A stretch of 20,259 nt of DNA. It comes from Bigelowiella natans CCMP2755 (Eukaryota; Cercozoa; Chlorarachniophyceae). The stretch is from contig ADNK01003126.1 in the NCBI GenBank assembly GCA_000320545.1, positions 1 to 20,259 on the forward strand, given 5' to 3'. This document shows, piece by piece, positions 1-9,754 of the stretch. Each line of letters starts with the position of its first letter. Positions within the stretch are counted from its first letter, which is position 1. Under the pieces are notes generated by a model, which was not told the origin of the DNA, did not search any database, and was given only the letters and a program-made list of their open reading frames with translations. A program made the translations under genes and the position numbers.

Positions 1-523
1 TCACCGACTACTCCCCCCCCCCCCTTTCCTATATACATGTATGTCACCATAAAAAGGCCTTCCCCAAATAGCAACTGGAACACCGGGATTATGAACCTTC
101 GCGTGCTCTCTCTCAGCGTGATTTTCGGGTGCAACACCTATCAGCAGCAGCGGTCATCATCACACATAGGCGGAAATAAGAACAGCTTGTATTATTGTGT
201 GCGTGCGTGTGCGCGCGCAAAATCGTCTGTCATGTGTATAACGTAAGAAGATTTTATGTCAGTATATGTACAGTAACGAAAAAACATTTATTTCATAAAC
301 GTGCGGGGAGTTGTCACAACACTCCCTGCACACACCACCTTCTCGATGTCTTTCGGATCGAGGCAGTACAGTAACGGCATCCAGAGCAGGTAAATTATCA
401 CCTTCCTGCGGACCACATCATGATGATGGAATCCTCCTCGCATGCATGATCAGGGTGATATGTGCGTTTGCAAGTAGTACGTACGCGTTTCGAGACCAGT
501 TCAGACAATCAATTGTGACAAAA

Positions 524-565
<42 letters not shown>

Positions 566-737
566 TACACAAATGGAGTTAAAGGCCACCCGTCGTTTCT
601 CTTTGCAACTTCTAAAATCTTCTGTCGCGCCTCCTCTGGGTTGGCCTTTCGTTATAACACGTGCGTGAAGTGAATAATACTCGCTAATTTCATCCCATAG
701 AAATGGCACAAAAGAGTCAGTCAGAAGAGCATTTGCC
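1..737. other. Gene-poor left edge with (AC)n microsatellite
   Basis: No gene can be supported here. There is a short poly-C run near positions 13-24 and an uninterrupted (AC)n tract at about 526-563. Open frames that cross the AC tract translate to alternating Thr/His or Cys/Val and look like repeat artefacts. The right part (about 509-775, minus strand) has an open frame, but only its first 38 bases are used in the small gene model described next. Confidence 0.5.
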
Positions 738-1155
738 TCAGTAATGCCGCAGGATATTTCTTGCCTCTGATGCAACTAGGGAATGAACATCCGCGCAAGA
801 GAGCAGATCATGAGTGCATTTAACATGAAAGAAACTCGCTAGCAACCCCAGGGATGATGTATTACTTAGCTTTATTGTGTTTTTGTTACGAAGAAGCTCA
901 CCATCATCCATTTAGCATGGCCAGAAGGGAACGAAATTGGCCGGAGAGACTCGATCTTTCGCCCATCTTAATTTGTCACAACTACTTGTTATTTGAATGA
1001 TTGCGCTTACAATGAGAAGCTTCAGCACCTGGGAGGTAATTACGGTTGACCATTGCGTCCAGAAATGGTCCCCAAATCGAGTTCGGGAATGTGAAGAACA
1101 GGCACAGAAGGAGGGCAAGGGTCGCCGCCACAGTGGCTAACATGAGAGGCACCAT
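738..1155 (-). CDS. Possible small secreted or membrane-anchored protein (two exons)
   Basis: Tentative. Seen: an ATG at 1155 on the minus strand opens with a strongly hydrophobic segment (residues about 4-24) after a short N-terminus, as in a signal peptide or anchor. Exon 1 (1155-1011) runs 48 codons plus one base to a strong donor (gtaagc). A pyrimidine-rich acceptor (ttccctag) stands at 776. Joining to 775-738 keeps phase and gives a 60-residue protein ending at TGA. Without splicing the frame stops after about 57 residues. I recognise no family. It is divergent from the gene starting at 1543, and the roughly 390 bp between them could hold both promoters. The ORF is short and could occur by chance, so confidence is low. 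Confidence 0.35.
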
Positions 1156-1542
1156 TGTACTCAGTGTTGGGAGCGAGGCACGTGGAAAGGAAAAACTATC
1201 CCAAATGCACGGGATTTTACTGTAGCGACAAGCAAAATATCTCCTTTCGAAACGGATTTTGAGGCGGTTCTTGGTATTTGCTCCCCGCTTTTCACGTGGA
1301 AATTCATCGAAGTTCCGAATTATGCAACGTTTCGCATGGGATTTTTAAGTTGGGATAAATTCTACGGGGATCAAATGGGAATAATTGTCTGCGACAAGTA
1401 ATTATGAGAAGATACTGCAGCGAATCCCCTTTATCCTCCTCCTCCTCATCAGTTCCCGAGAGGCTTTCTGCTGTGACTTGTGGGAGGAGCAGACGCTAGG
1501 CGGAAGAGGACACGATCATCATTTGCAGCGTATCTACCAGCG

Positions 1543-2406
1543 ATGTCGTCGTCTGCAGATGTTCAGTCTATAATCATCGCATTGTCGGTGGTCGCGACGA
1601 GCACGTATTTCATATACAGATACTACAACGGGGAGATTGATGGGGTGATGAGTTTATAGTTTGCTCCCCCCATGACGCAACACGTGGAATGTTGATATGA
1701 TAACTTAGCTAAAAATCTTCAATGCAGGGCAATGAAGCCTCATGGCCATTCAAGAAGCTGAAACAGAATGGATGCTTCAACTACACATGGGTATGGTAGT
1801 TGTCAAGGGGGGAGAGAGAGAGAGAGACTGGGAGATGAAGATGGTAGCTGCCAAGGCAAAGGCGGCGATCACTACAATGATGACTACGATAATGATGACA
1901 ATGACCACGATAAAAGTGTGGGGGGGAGATGACGACGACGAAGACGATGGTGTTGGATGGTTTATGTCTCCTACGCACTCAACGCAACATCATATCCATA
2001 GAGCCTTCTCCCAGCTAAGTTTACGTATTCTTATTTCATTCAGGCTGCAAAGTCAGTCTAGAGCCTTCTCCCGGCTAAGTTTACGTATTCTTATTTCATT
2101 CAGGCTGCAAGGTCGACCGCTGTGTTCGAGGAGCGCAAGAGCGATTCCTGCAGGCTGGCAGGAACGAGCGATCTGTTAGTGGCAACGCCTGGTGCTCCAA
2201 CACCAGAGGTGTGGAAGAAGATAATATTAACAACTGCTCACTCGGCCAAATCGGATGATGAGACCGAGGGAAGGCCAACCAAGATGTTTCAGGTCCTACT
2301 TTAGACGCAAATGGCGCGTTAGGCAATTTGATCAGCGTGAAAGGGAAAATAACACTGTGTCTCTCGAAAGGACAAGAAACACCCCGCTACTGCACATTCA
2401 TATCTC

Positions 2407-2443
<37 letters not shown>

Positions 2444-2445
2444 AT

Positions 2446-2488
<43 letters not shown>

Positions 2489-2828
2489 CGACCACAGCTA
2501 TACAGAAGCTAACCCTGTTGTTGCCGATGGCCAATGCAGCTGAGCACCGTGTATGCTTTGGTTGCGTACTAGCATCACATTTCAATGAAATGATGATGAC
2601 GTTGCTGCTGCGAACTCATCAGCGACAACTCACTTAGCACCAGCATCCGTCACATTTGTACTATGCCTAACGATACTCCTCCTTTACCACCCTCTTCTTC
2701 TTATTATTATTATTCCTCTTGTTCTTATTCTTCTTTTTGTGCTACAAGACCCTTGAGGCTTGGTTGCGGCTCGAAATAAAGACAGCGGGCGGCGACCCCA
2801 CAGCGGTTCCTTGCTGAATAGATGAACG

Positions 2829-2862
<34 letters not shown>

Positions 2863-3414
2863 ACATACACACATACACGCACACGCACCCACTATTCCGA
2901 CAACGACAACGAGGAGAACCTTCACCGCCTATTCATTTAATTGGCACACCCTCTCTTATCCTTGATTCTATCGACGAACAGGCGCTTTCAAAGCATGTCG
3001 CGGAGTTTCTCTCCGTAACCCCTGCTATCAGTTTTGTTCTTGCGCACGGAATCCCACCTCAAATCCTACAGGCAAAGTAGGCCTCGACCGTCCTCAAACA
3101 CGACGGCGGCGGAGAGCGTTTTTTCGCAGGGGGGGGGGCGGGGCGGGGCGGCGGCGTGGGGTAGATAGAAATATGGCGAGGAAACCCACTAATACTGCTA
3201 CTGGCGACCAAACTTTCTGTGTGCTGATTGATGCTGCTGCCTCAGATACATCCTCGTAGTTGGAAAGTCAGGCGACGTTAGAGTGCTTTGGTACGGTTTT
3301 ATCACCGACAAAGTGATGCCGGGGGCAGTGGCAGGTGCTGGTGTTGCTGTTCATGAAGAGGATGCTGCTGCTGATGATGATGATGAGGAGGAGGAGGAGG
3401 AGGGGGAAACATAG
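1543..3414 (+). CDS. Unknown N-terminally anchored protein with acidic tail (six exons, about 224 aa)
   Basis: Exons inferred: 1543-1644, 1728-1790, 2104-2292, 2749-2805, 2982-3076, 3246-3414. All junction phases agree (0,0,0,0,2). The sum is 675 nt, ending at TAG. Residues about 9-26 form one hydrophobic segment followed by an aromatic/basic stretch (YFIYRYY), so a single N-terminal membrane anchor is likely. The middle is polar. Exons 4-5 carry an amphipathic helix (TLEAWLRLEIK) and a second moderately hydrophobic stretch (VTPAISFVLAHG). Exon 6 begins YILVVGKSGDVRVLWYGF and ends in a microsatellite-encoded Asp4-Glu6 tail. I do not recognise the family. Weak points: the exon 4 donor (gttcct) is poor, and an earlier acceptor at 2497, preceded by long (CT)n, would instead give a four-residue last exon (LYRS, stop at 2512). 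Exons 1-3 are the best supported part. Confidence 0.6.
1999..2110 (+). repeat. 60-bp tandem duplication containing a 3' splice site
   Basis: Two copies of a unit with exact 60-bp period (about 1999-2050 and 2059-2110) differ at one base over 52 aligned positions. Each ends with the same acceptor, ttatttcattcag followed by GCTGCAA. The second acceptor is the one joined to exon 3 of the 1543-3414 gene. Use of the first would reach an in-frame TAG within six codons. Confidence 0.9.
2411..2483 (+). repeat. Two (CT)n tracts forming a polypyrimidine tract
   Basis: (CT)n at about 2411-2442 and 2451-2483, separated by a short taatcaaac spacer, lead directly into an acceptor (cgaccacag) at 2497. They lie in intron 3 of the unknown gene and could favour the alternative short last exon ending at 2512. 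Confidence 0.85.
2829..2884. repeat. (AC)n microsatellite in intron 4
   Basis: A mostly pure AC tract with a few AT interruptions and terminal GC variants. It lies in intron 4 (2806-2981) of the unknown gene starting at 1543. Confidence 0.85.
3129..3156 (+). repeat. G-run cluster with G-quadruplex potential
   Basis: A run of about ten G is followed by two G4 runs and a GGCGGCGGCG tail, each separated by a single C. This fits the four-run, short-loop G-quadruplex pattern on the plus strand. It sits in intron 5 (3077-3245) of the unknown gene starting at 1543. Confidence 0.7.
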
Positions 3415-3492
3415 TAGTAGTAGTAGTAGTAGTAGTAGTTGTAGTGCGTAAGGAGAGAATCTCAGTAACTACCATGGAGATAACCTATTTGC

Positions 3493-3532
<40 letters not shown>

Positions 3533-3634
3533 GGACATTGCTACGATGATGTTACTACACACGCATGATTCACACAAACACCACCAAATGCGTATTTCTA
3601 GTTATTGCACACGTAAATATATACATATGTATAA

Positions 3635-3670
<36 letters not shown>

Positions 3671-3993
3671 TAATTATGGAGGCCGCGGTCTTCAGTATCG
3701 TCGTTTTCCTCCCCCCCCCCCTCCTCCTCCTTTCCACCATTTCCCACTCACGCAATTGATGAAAACCGTCGGGGTAGTCGTGACTTTGGTCTCTTCCGGG
3801 TTCCTTGCAATGTGACGTTCTTCTGCGCGCCAAAACGTGCAAAGGCCCCTTTTTGCTCAGGCTACTATCTCCGAATCTCAACTCAAATCCTTTGAGAGGA
3901 GAAAAGGAGCGCAAAGGGGGTGGAGGCGGGGGCGGTGGTGAGTCCCCCCCCGCGACGATAACGTATTCTGTGCAACGCTCGACGGAGACGAAG
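3415..3993. other. Intergenic, microsatellite-rich
   Basis: It holds (TAG)n at about 3411-3440, which overlaps the stop codon of the preceding gene, (AT)n at about 3499-3530 and 3636-3668, and a poly-C/CTC tract at about 3709-3730. No exon series with consistent phase was found. Open frames across these tracts translate to Ile/Tyr or Pro runs. Confidence 0.6.
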
Positions 3994-4211
3994 ATGAGCG
4001 CGGTCCTGGCGGAAGCTGCGGATGCCATTCGAGCTTCGATTGACACCGTATTATGAAGAGACAAGCGTTGTGTCGTCAATTGCCTTTAGAAGCTCTTGTA
4101 GAGGATCATGCATATATATATTACCATACACATAGCTTCACGACTGCAGCAATAGATCTTGTGGGGCTGGGTTTTGGGTCCTGGGAAAGAAGAGGGAGAA
4201 GATCAATGATG

Positions 4212-4259
<48 letters not shown>

Positions 4260-4363
4260 AGCAGCGTCATCCGTGCCGGTATTGTGAAACACAAGCACCA
4301 CTCTACTTCTGTTTTGGGCGTTATTATTCTTGCATACTATTGCAGGGTAATTGGACGTTCTAA
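3994..4363 (+). CDS. Possible 48-residue protein (three exons)
   Basis: Tentative. An ATG at 3994 with purine at -3 and A at +4 begins MSAVLAEAADAIRASIDT. Exon 1 (3994-4047) ends at donor gtatta. Exon 2 (4136-4210) follows an acceptor (acacatag). Exon 3 (4346-4363) follows a good acceptor (catactattgcag). All three joins are phase 0 and give a 48-residue product ending ...GKKREKINDGNWTF. The second intron (4211-4345) consists largely of a (TA)n microsatellite, the same layout as in the well-supported genes here. The frame upstream of the ATG is open back to about 3805, so the start could lie further 5'. No family recognised, and the length is too short to exclude chance. Confidence 0.3.
4211..4257. 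repeat. (TA)n microsatellite
   Basis: A near-pure TA tract inside the second intron of the tentative small gene at 3994-4363. Confidence 0.9.
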
Positions 4364-4520
4364 CCCTGCTGCATCTCGCTGCTACTCTGGAGGCTGAAAG
4401 TCGGTTTTGACCTTATAATTCGACCCACCCGTGACTTACACACACATGCATCCATACATTTCAAAAAATACAAATGTAATGTTGGCATTGAATACGTGTA
4501 CCTGTGTGCGTGTATATGTA

Positions 4521-4589
<69 letters not shown>

Positions 4590-5422
4590 TAGATATTTGT
4601 GCTGAATTAGTTGTGTGCTGTGCACGCAAATGCTATCTCAGATCATCCCAGACGTCTACGTTGATATAGCGGCTATCAGCGCATTTCGGTGTGCTTAGTT
4701 TCGGATGTAATGGCGTTAACGCTACGTGACTTCAGTCATTTTGCATAGATATGACTTATCTATGGGAAGCTGGGATTATTTCGATCGAGCCAATGTGGCA
4801 AGCACCAGGAAATTGTGTGTATTGCACATTAGTTCATGTGCAGCAGCAATGATGGCTGCTGCTCTGAATCGTTATTCGTGTAGAATGGAATTTTCGACTC
4901 TTGTTCGCTAGATGGAGCGATACGATATGACGATGTTGCACAAGCGTATGTTACAGCAGCACGTAATAAAAACCTGTAGTGCAGTGCGTGACGATGCGAT
5001 GTTGTACATTTCATGATATTCGCGGCTATGTACGTGCGTGGCTCTAGCACGAGCCAACGAATTTGTTTAGCCAAAGGATGGTCTTGCTGCTATTGCACGA
5101 AATGCGAGTCGCACGCACGACTGGGACATATCTAGACATGGTTCAATGCTTTGTAGGCAGCTGTAGCTATTCATGGCGTCGCGCTAGCAAGAGTGCGCAG
5201 GCAGACACCTGCATGGTGGCAACAAAGGAAAAACGTGTAGTGACAGATGAAGTGCGTAGACAGCAGTTATTAATTCATTGTTACATTTGTTTTGCATGCT
5301 GCACGCCATTTTTTGTAATATCTCATTTTTCGCTCATTATTCTTTGTTTTCTCATTGTTTTAAAAGTCAAGCTTGTGCAGCCTCGGCAGGGCATCCTCAT
5401 TTTCGGGAAGTAGCGGGAGTAG
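4364..5422. other. Intergenic, no gene supported
   Basis: A compound (GT)n(GA)n microsatellite lies at about 4527-4586. The rest (4600-5400) is of ordinary composition with short open frames on both strands that share no motif I recognise and no phase-consistent exons. It may be decayed mobile DNA, but no terminal repeat was seen. Confidence 0.5.
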
Positions 5423-6172
5423 TTAAGCTGGGCTCCGTGAAAGAGGGCTTGGGGATGAAATTGGAGAAATGGGCATGAATTTCGGAGAGATTGGAATGTA
5501 AGAAGGACTGGTAGCGTAGCATGGGGAGGTTGGAATGTAGCGCGACTTATTTGAGCATTGGGGTGAGTGTGGGCTTGTCGCAGCATATTGTTTGGTTGGC
5601 TTGATAGATGGTTGAAACTCTGGTTGAATTATGTCTCCGATCTTGCGTTGAGCTGTGAATTCAGGTGAAGTGGGAACGAATTGAGGAGAAGTGGGAACAT
5701 AGGTGGGGCTATTTACATGGTTCGGAGAAGTCATGTAGTAGCTTGGGGATGTCGGAATGAAGGGGGATTTCGAGTACTTGGGCGAGGACAGAGTTGTTGT
5801 AGATGGTGATTCTTGCTTCACTGTCTCCTCATCAGAGATTCCATGGGTTGGAGAGAAGGCAGCCCTAGTCACCGAATAGGAGGGGCTCCGTAAATCAAAG
5901 CCAGGAATAGAGACTGGGAGATACTTTGATGTCTCCATACTTTTCAGTGAGGTGTGATCCCTTGTGCTTTTGTGTTTTTCCTCAACGTGATGGAAGCTCG
6001 CATTTTTCCTCTCAGCATTGGGGGTGGTTAATTTTGCTGCCCTGTACACCTTCTGCCCCCCGGCGCAGGTCTCACATCGAACAACCGTCGTGCTGTCCTT
6101 GTTAAGAATGCTGCATAGCAGGCAGTCCGTATAGATCTCGTTCTTTGTCTTTTCGTCTGTGATGGAATACAT
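5423..6172 (-). CDS. Protein with Cys4 zinc knuckle and RNA polymerase II CTD-like heptads
   Basis: A single uninterrupted 249-codon frame; TAA stands in frame directly before the ATG, which fixes this start unless there is an upstream exon. Residues 17-36 hold C17-x2-C20-x12-C33-x2-C36, the spacing of a zinc ribbon. Residues about 60-135 are Ser/Thr/Pro-rich and probably disordered. From 138 on there are heptads of the form [YF]-x-P-[TI]-S-P-x: FIPTSPS 138-144, YVPTSPQ 158-164, FVPTSPE 165-171, YIPTSPC 212-218, YIPISPK 225-231, FMPISPI 232-238, with degenerate copies between. These match the YSPTSPS consensus of the RPB1 tail in layout, but the protein is far too short to be RPB1 and has none of its catalytic regions. 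Inference: a nuclear protein that could be phosphorylated by CTD kinases or bind CTD readers. The CTD resemblance is plain to see; the function is not. Confidence 0.7.
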   Translation of the reverse strand: MYSITDEKTKNEIYTDCLLCSILNKDSTTVVRCETCAGGQKVYRAAKLTTPNAERKNASFHHVEEKHKSTRDHTSLKSMETSKYLPVSIPGFDLRSPSYSVTRAAFSPTHGISDEETVKQESPSTTTLSSPKYSKSPFIPTSPSYYMTSPNHVNSPTYVPTSPQFVPTSPEFTAQRKIGDIIQPEFQPSIKPTKQYAATSPHSPQCSNKSRYIPTSPCYATSPSYIPISPKFMPISPISSPSPLSRSPA

Positions 6173-6228
6173 TTTACGTTGCTGTTTGTCGTCTGTTTGA
6201 GTTGTGGCGCTCCCACATTCGTGTCAGA

Positions 6229-6312
6229 CAATGCGGATCGGCCCAGATGAGGCAGACTTCAGATCCTTCTCAGTCGAGCGCGAGCCGATAACCCAGAAGT
6301 CGAGATCTAAAG
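6229..6312 (+). other. Possible upstream exon of the fucosyltransferase-like gene (cytosolic tail)
   Basis: An ATG at 6229 opens 28 codons ending at a good donor (gtatgt at 6313) in phase 1. An acceptor at 6856 (tacaatccag) is the only nearby one I found that joins in phase 1 and reads through the ATG at 6875. The join would add 41 hydrophilic residues ahead of the hydrophobic segment and turn the enzyme into a type II Golgi-style protein. The intron would be 544 bp. The ATG lies only 56 bp from the oppositely oriented ATG at 6172, which is tight for two promoters, so this stays an alternative. Confidence 0.3.
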
Positions 6313-6874
6313 GTATGTATCATGTCGCATGTGAAAATTATAAGGCGTTCTGGATTGATCATTTTCTTAGAAAATTCCCTCAGCAGCCATAAAGCATCAA
6401 TGACCTACACAAAACCACCTTGCGACTTGGATGAAAACGGAAATTCTTCGCAAAAACCCAGGTCAGAATGGAAATCTCTCGAGAATCCTAGGAGATGACC
6501 AGAGATTTTGCTCTCGCACTGAATTTGGGGAGATCTATTGAGCGCTCATCATCAGCCTGCATTACAGGACTAAGGAAGTACCAACGATTCGGCAAATAAT
6601 GTTAGAATATCCCGGCAATTCATTGTCTCCATGGCTCAAATCAGTCCCATTTTTAGATTACGGGGAGGCGTTTAAAATTTTCCTGGAAACCCTTCCAGCA
6701 TTTACTACGACCCTTTATTATTATCAAGACATCTGAGATCCTTTTTTTTGTTTTCAGTCTGGTTTTCCCCGTCATTTTCGCCTGGATTTCCACGTGAATT
6801 CGCCTCGAAAATGCCATATTTCTGCAAAATAGGGTCGTAGCATCTACAATCCAGAATTCAGCACTCAGCAAACG

Positions 6875-7483
6875 ATGCAGCTCCTGCGCCTCGCCCCCCC
6901 TCTCCTCTTGCTGCTTTGCTCTCAACATGCGCAAGGTGAAAAATCTGTAGAGAATAGAGAGGTGCCTTTGGCCTGCTTGATGTAGAATGCTAGTGGACAT
7001 ATCCGTCACCGTAGACTTTGATTTCGATATGAGCTCTTTGCTCGTCTTTCAACCTGTTACTGTTCAAAGTACGATGGGAACAACGAAAGCTAAAGGGTGC
7101 TTACTTTTGCAGGTGTCTGGTCAGAGTCAAATCTCGATGTGAAGACTCTCGATGTGGACAGCGCTGGCGAACCTTCGAAACTGCTTGTTTACCTTCCCCA
7201 AGCTCACAACCGCGGCATGTAAATTCATTTAAATAACCTCGGGGTGTGAGTGAGAGAGAAGAAGGGTAGGAAGAGATGGAGAATAGCGCATATTATATAC
7301 ATAAATATATATACATGTATATTGCATAGATTTTCCGTATTCGCCCACACCCTCACGTACTTTCGCGATAATGGCGACCGCAATCTTCCTATCATGGTGG
7401 ACTGGAGCAACTTTCCCAACTACGCATACGGGGTTGACAAAGGCCGAAATCTGTGGGATGATTTCTTTGAGCAGCCATATAAG

Positions 7484-7514
<31 letters not shown>

Positions 7515-8409
7515 CTGCTGAGCGGAGTACGAAAAACAATGCTTGTATTGTGATTTTTTTAAAGAGAAAAGGAAGAGTAAAATTGACGCTCGCCTGAGCG
7601 ATTCGGCTTTCCAAGGAAAGATCGTGATATATTAAGGAATTGGAGAATTCAATCCTCAGTGCTAGGATAATTCTGCCTGTCAAGCAAATGAATGATGCAC
7701 ATGAAAGACCTCTTACCCCAACCCTGCAAAAACACTGACTCGTGTGTAACCACCAAACCGCGTGTAGGTGCAAGGATTCAACCTGACCGGGAGCGAAGAA
7801 AGGGAGATATACTCATACATGCCCCTTGATCTGACGGAAGGATACGGTACGCGTAACGGTTTTGGCCTCACAGACGAAAAGCTTGCACTCGGTCGCTCGC
7901 TTGTTCGCCGTTTTGTCCGATTCAAGCCTGAGATCATCGAGGAGGCCGAGCACTTCCGTAAGCACAACCTCGCACAATTCAAGAAACCCCTCGCAGTGCA
8001 CATTCGTCAGACCGATAAAATCAGCCAAGCAAAGTCGAATTTCGAGCCGAAGGTGGAGTTTCGCCGCAAACTAGAGGCGATTATGAAGGAGCGCGGCTAC
8101 GATGGCTTTTTCCTCGCTTCGGATAGCCCTGAAATCAAGCGGTACCTGAAGAGCATGTTCGGCGACAGGTGCGTAGAATATCACTCGACTTTATCTCATT
8201 TAAACGAGGACGGCAACTACGGGGCTGTGCATAAGGACCATAGTATCCGAGGGTTCAAAAAGGCAAAGGACGTGATAATGGAGGTGCTCTTGATGGGCTC
8301 GTGCGATGCAATGATCTCAACGTACTCGTGCGTCGCGAACGGCGTGAGATGGACGGGGTCTGAAAGCCTCGCTGCAGACCACCACTATTTTCAAGATATG
8401 AGCTTCTAG
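6875..8409 (+). CDS. Fucosyltransferase-like glycosyltransferase, secretory pathway (four exons, 320 aa)
   Basis: Exons: 6875-6935, 7113-7218, 7330-7483, 7768-8409. Phases agree at 1, 2 and 0, giving 320 codons and TAG. Residues 1-18 are a hydrophobic leader (Leu-rich core then CSQHAQ), so the enzyme is probably lumenal or signal-anchored. After GIFSVFAHTL (55-64) come IMVDWSNF (77-84) and NLWDDFFEQPY (96-106). Exon 4 carries HIRQTDK (185-191), equivalent to the H-x-R-R-T-D nucleotide-sugar motif of the alpha-1,6-fucosyltransferase/NodZ/O-fucosyltransferase superfamily. It continues with FLASDSPE (222-229) and D287-AMISTYS (288-293), matching the late D...TFSS-type motif of FUT8. By family knowledge it should transfer fucose from GDP-fucose; acceptor and linkage cannot be told. 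The first Arg of the usual HxRRTD reads HIRQTD here. An upstream exon (6229-6312) may supply a cytosolic tail. Confidence 0.85.
7484..7513 (+). repeat. (GTA)10 starting exactly at a splice donor
   Basis: Ten perfect GTA units follow the exon 3 boundary AAG at 7483 of the fucosyltransferase-like gene. Every unit offers a GT in the same phase. Retention would read as ten Val. Confidence 0.95.
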
Positions 8410-8471
8410 TACGCTTACGTACCCAGCTGCTTTACGCAGGAATATAATAAGGATTTTTTTAAATGATAACG

Positions 8472-8522
<51 letters not shown>

Positions 8523-9132
8523 TTAAATATAAAATTAAGTCATAAGATGATAGCATATATAATTTAAAGCAAGAGTGATACACAAGGGGTATATGCAATC
8601 AATTGTCAGTGATTTCCTTTCCACTCATTAGCTAGTAGCCCGTCTATGATCGATATAACTCTGTGCCGTGCATCTTACAGACAATTGCTGCGGAAAGCAG
8701 CAACATGCTATGATGCTTCTTTTGAATCTAACATCTTGATCAAGGCGTCGTTAACAATTAAACAATACTCATGGCTGCCGCATGGCATCTGTGACAACCT
8801 TAGTAGAAATTGCGTGTAGCTGATGAGCCCCATCCCAACAATAGCGCGTCGCATCGGGTGCAAGCATGCTATATGTATGCACAATAGTGTGTGTCGAGCG
8901 AAGCTTTACAATGTCATTTAATGATACATGATTTCATCATGGTATGATTTCTACCGATGACTATTACTGAGCTGTTTCTAAGGCTAAGGCCTTCGCTCAT
9001 ATGCATCGAAGCTAGCAGCCCTATTTACAAGATGAGCATGGAGGGTGGTGGGATATGCATTAGCAGTGTGATTCCCGGGCGATTTTGTCGCAGCAACAGC
9101 ATTATTAGGTCTGAAGAAGAGAGATTCTCTCG
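8410..9132. other. Convergent intergenic region with (TA)n(TG)n
   Basis: It lies between the 3' ends of the fucosyltransferase-like gene (plus) and the phosphatidylinositol-synthase-like gene (minus). A compound (TA)n(TG)n tract is at about 8472-8522. From 8530 to 9130 I see no coding pattern. Confidence 0.6.
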
Positions 9133-9720
9133 TTAATTCGAAATTATGTCTCGGATCATAGCCCCGCTGAATAAGGTCTCGAGGAGAATTCCGATGATGA
9201 CCAGAAACGTTATAGAAGAGCTTATCACCATCGATGTCATCCCGTTTGCTCGCACCATGGCAATGATTACAAACCTGCGAACACACACGCAAAGGCACAC
9301 ATACACAAGGCCAAGGCAAGACGATGAGAAGATGAGCAAAAAGAAGGAGGAGGAGATGGAGAAGAAGGAAAAGGCCGAAAGTCGTCAGATAACCAAACAG
9401 GATATGGGGGAGAGACGTGCGTGTGATGGCAGAGCCATGCGTTGCTTCAATATACTACGTGCGTGCACTTGATTGATTGTACTTATTACATTTGAATATA
9501 TCCTTGGAAGAGCATATAGTTATAGATGTTATGGTAGTTGTTGGCCATAAACATCGTCAGCACCTGTGGTGGTGTTGATATTAGCATTAAATGGAGGGGG
9601 TAGGGGGGGGGACGAGAAGGAAGGACAGTTGCATTGAAAGTCCTGCGAGTCGTTGGTAGAAGAGACTATGGGCAATGGAACTCATCGAATCAATGGTGCT
9701 GTATGTGAAAGTGAGATGTA

Positions 9721-9754
<34 letters not shown>

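Noticed and set aside
509-775. Open frame LHQRQEISC... on the minus strand as an exon
   Set aside because: It needs phase 0 while the upstream exon ends in phase 1, and it runs into an (AC)n-derived Cys/Val repeat.
4726-4911. SWDYFDRANVAS... resembling a BED-type zinc finger of hAT transposases
   Set aside because: Only one weak half of the motif; the expected Cys-x2-Cys and His pair are absent, and no terminal inverted repeats were seen.
5423-6172. CTD-like frame as the last exon of RPB1
   Set aside because: There is a TAA directly before the ATG, an N-terminal Cys4 knuckle not found there, and no RPB1 exons upstream on that strand within the window.
9146-9472. Lys/Glu-rich open frame on the plus strand
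   Set aside because: It is antisense to the last exon and intron 4 of the phosphatidylinositol-synthase-like gene, and its composition follows from a GA-rich stretch.
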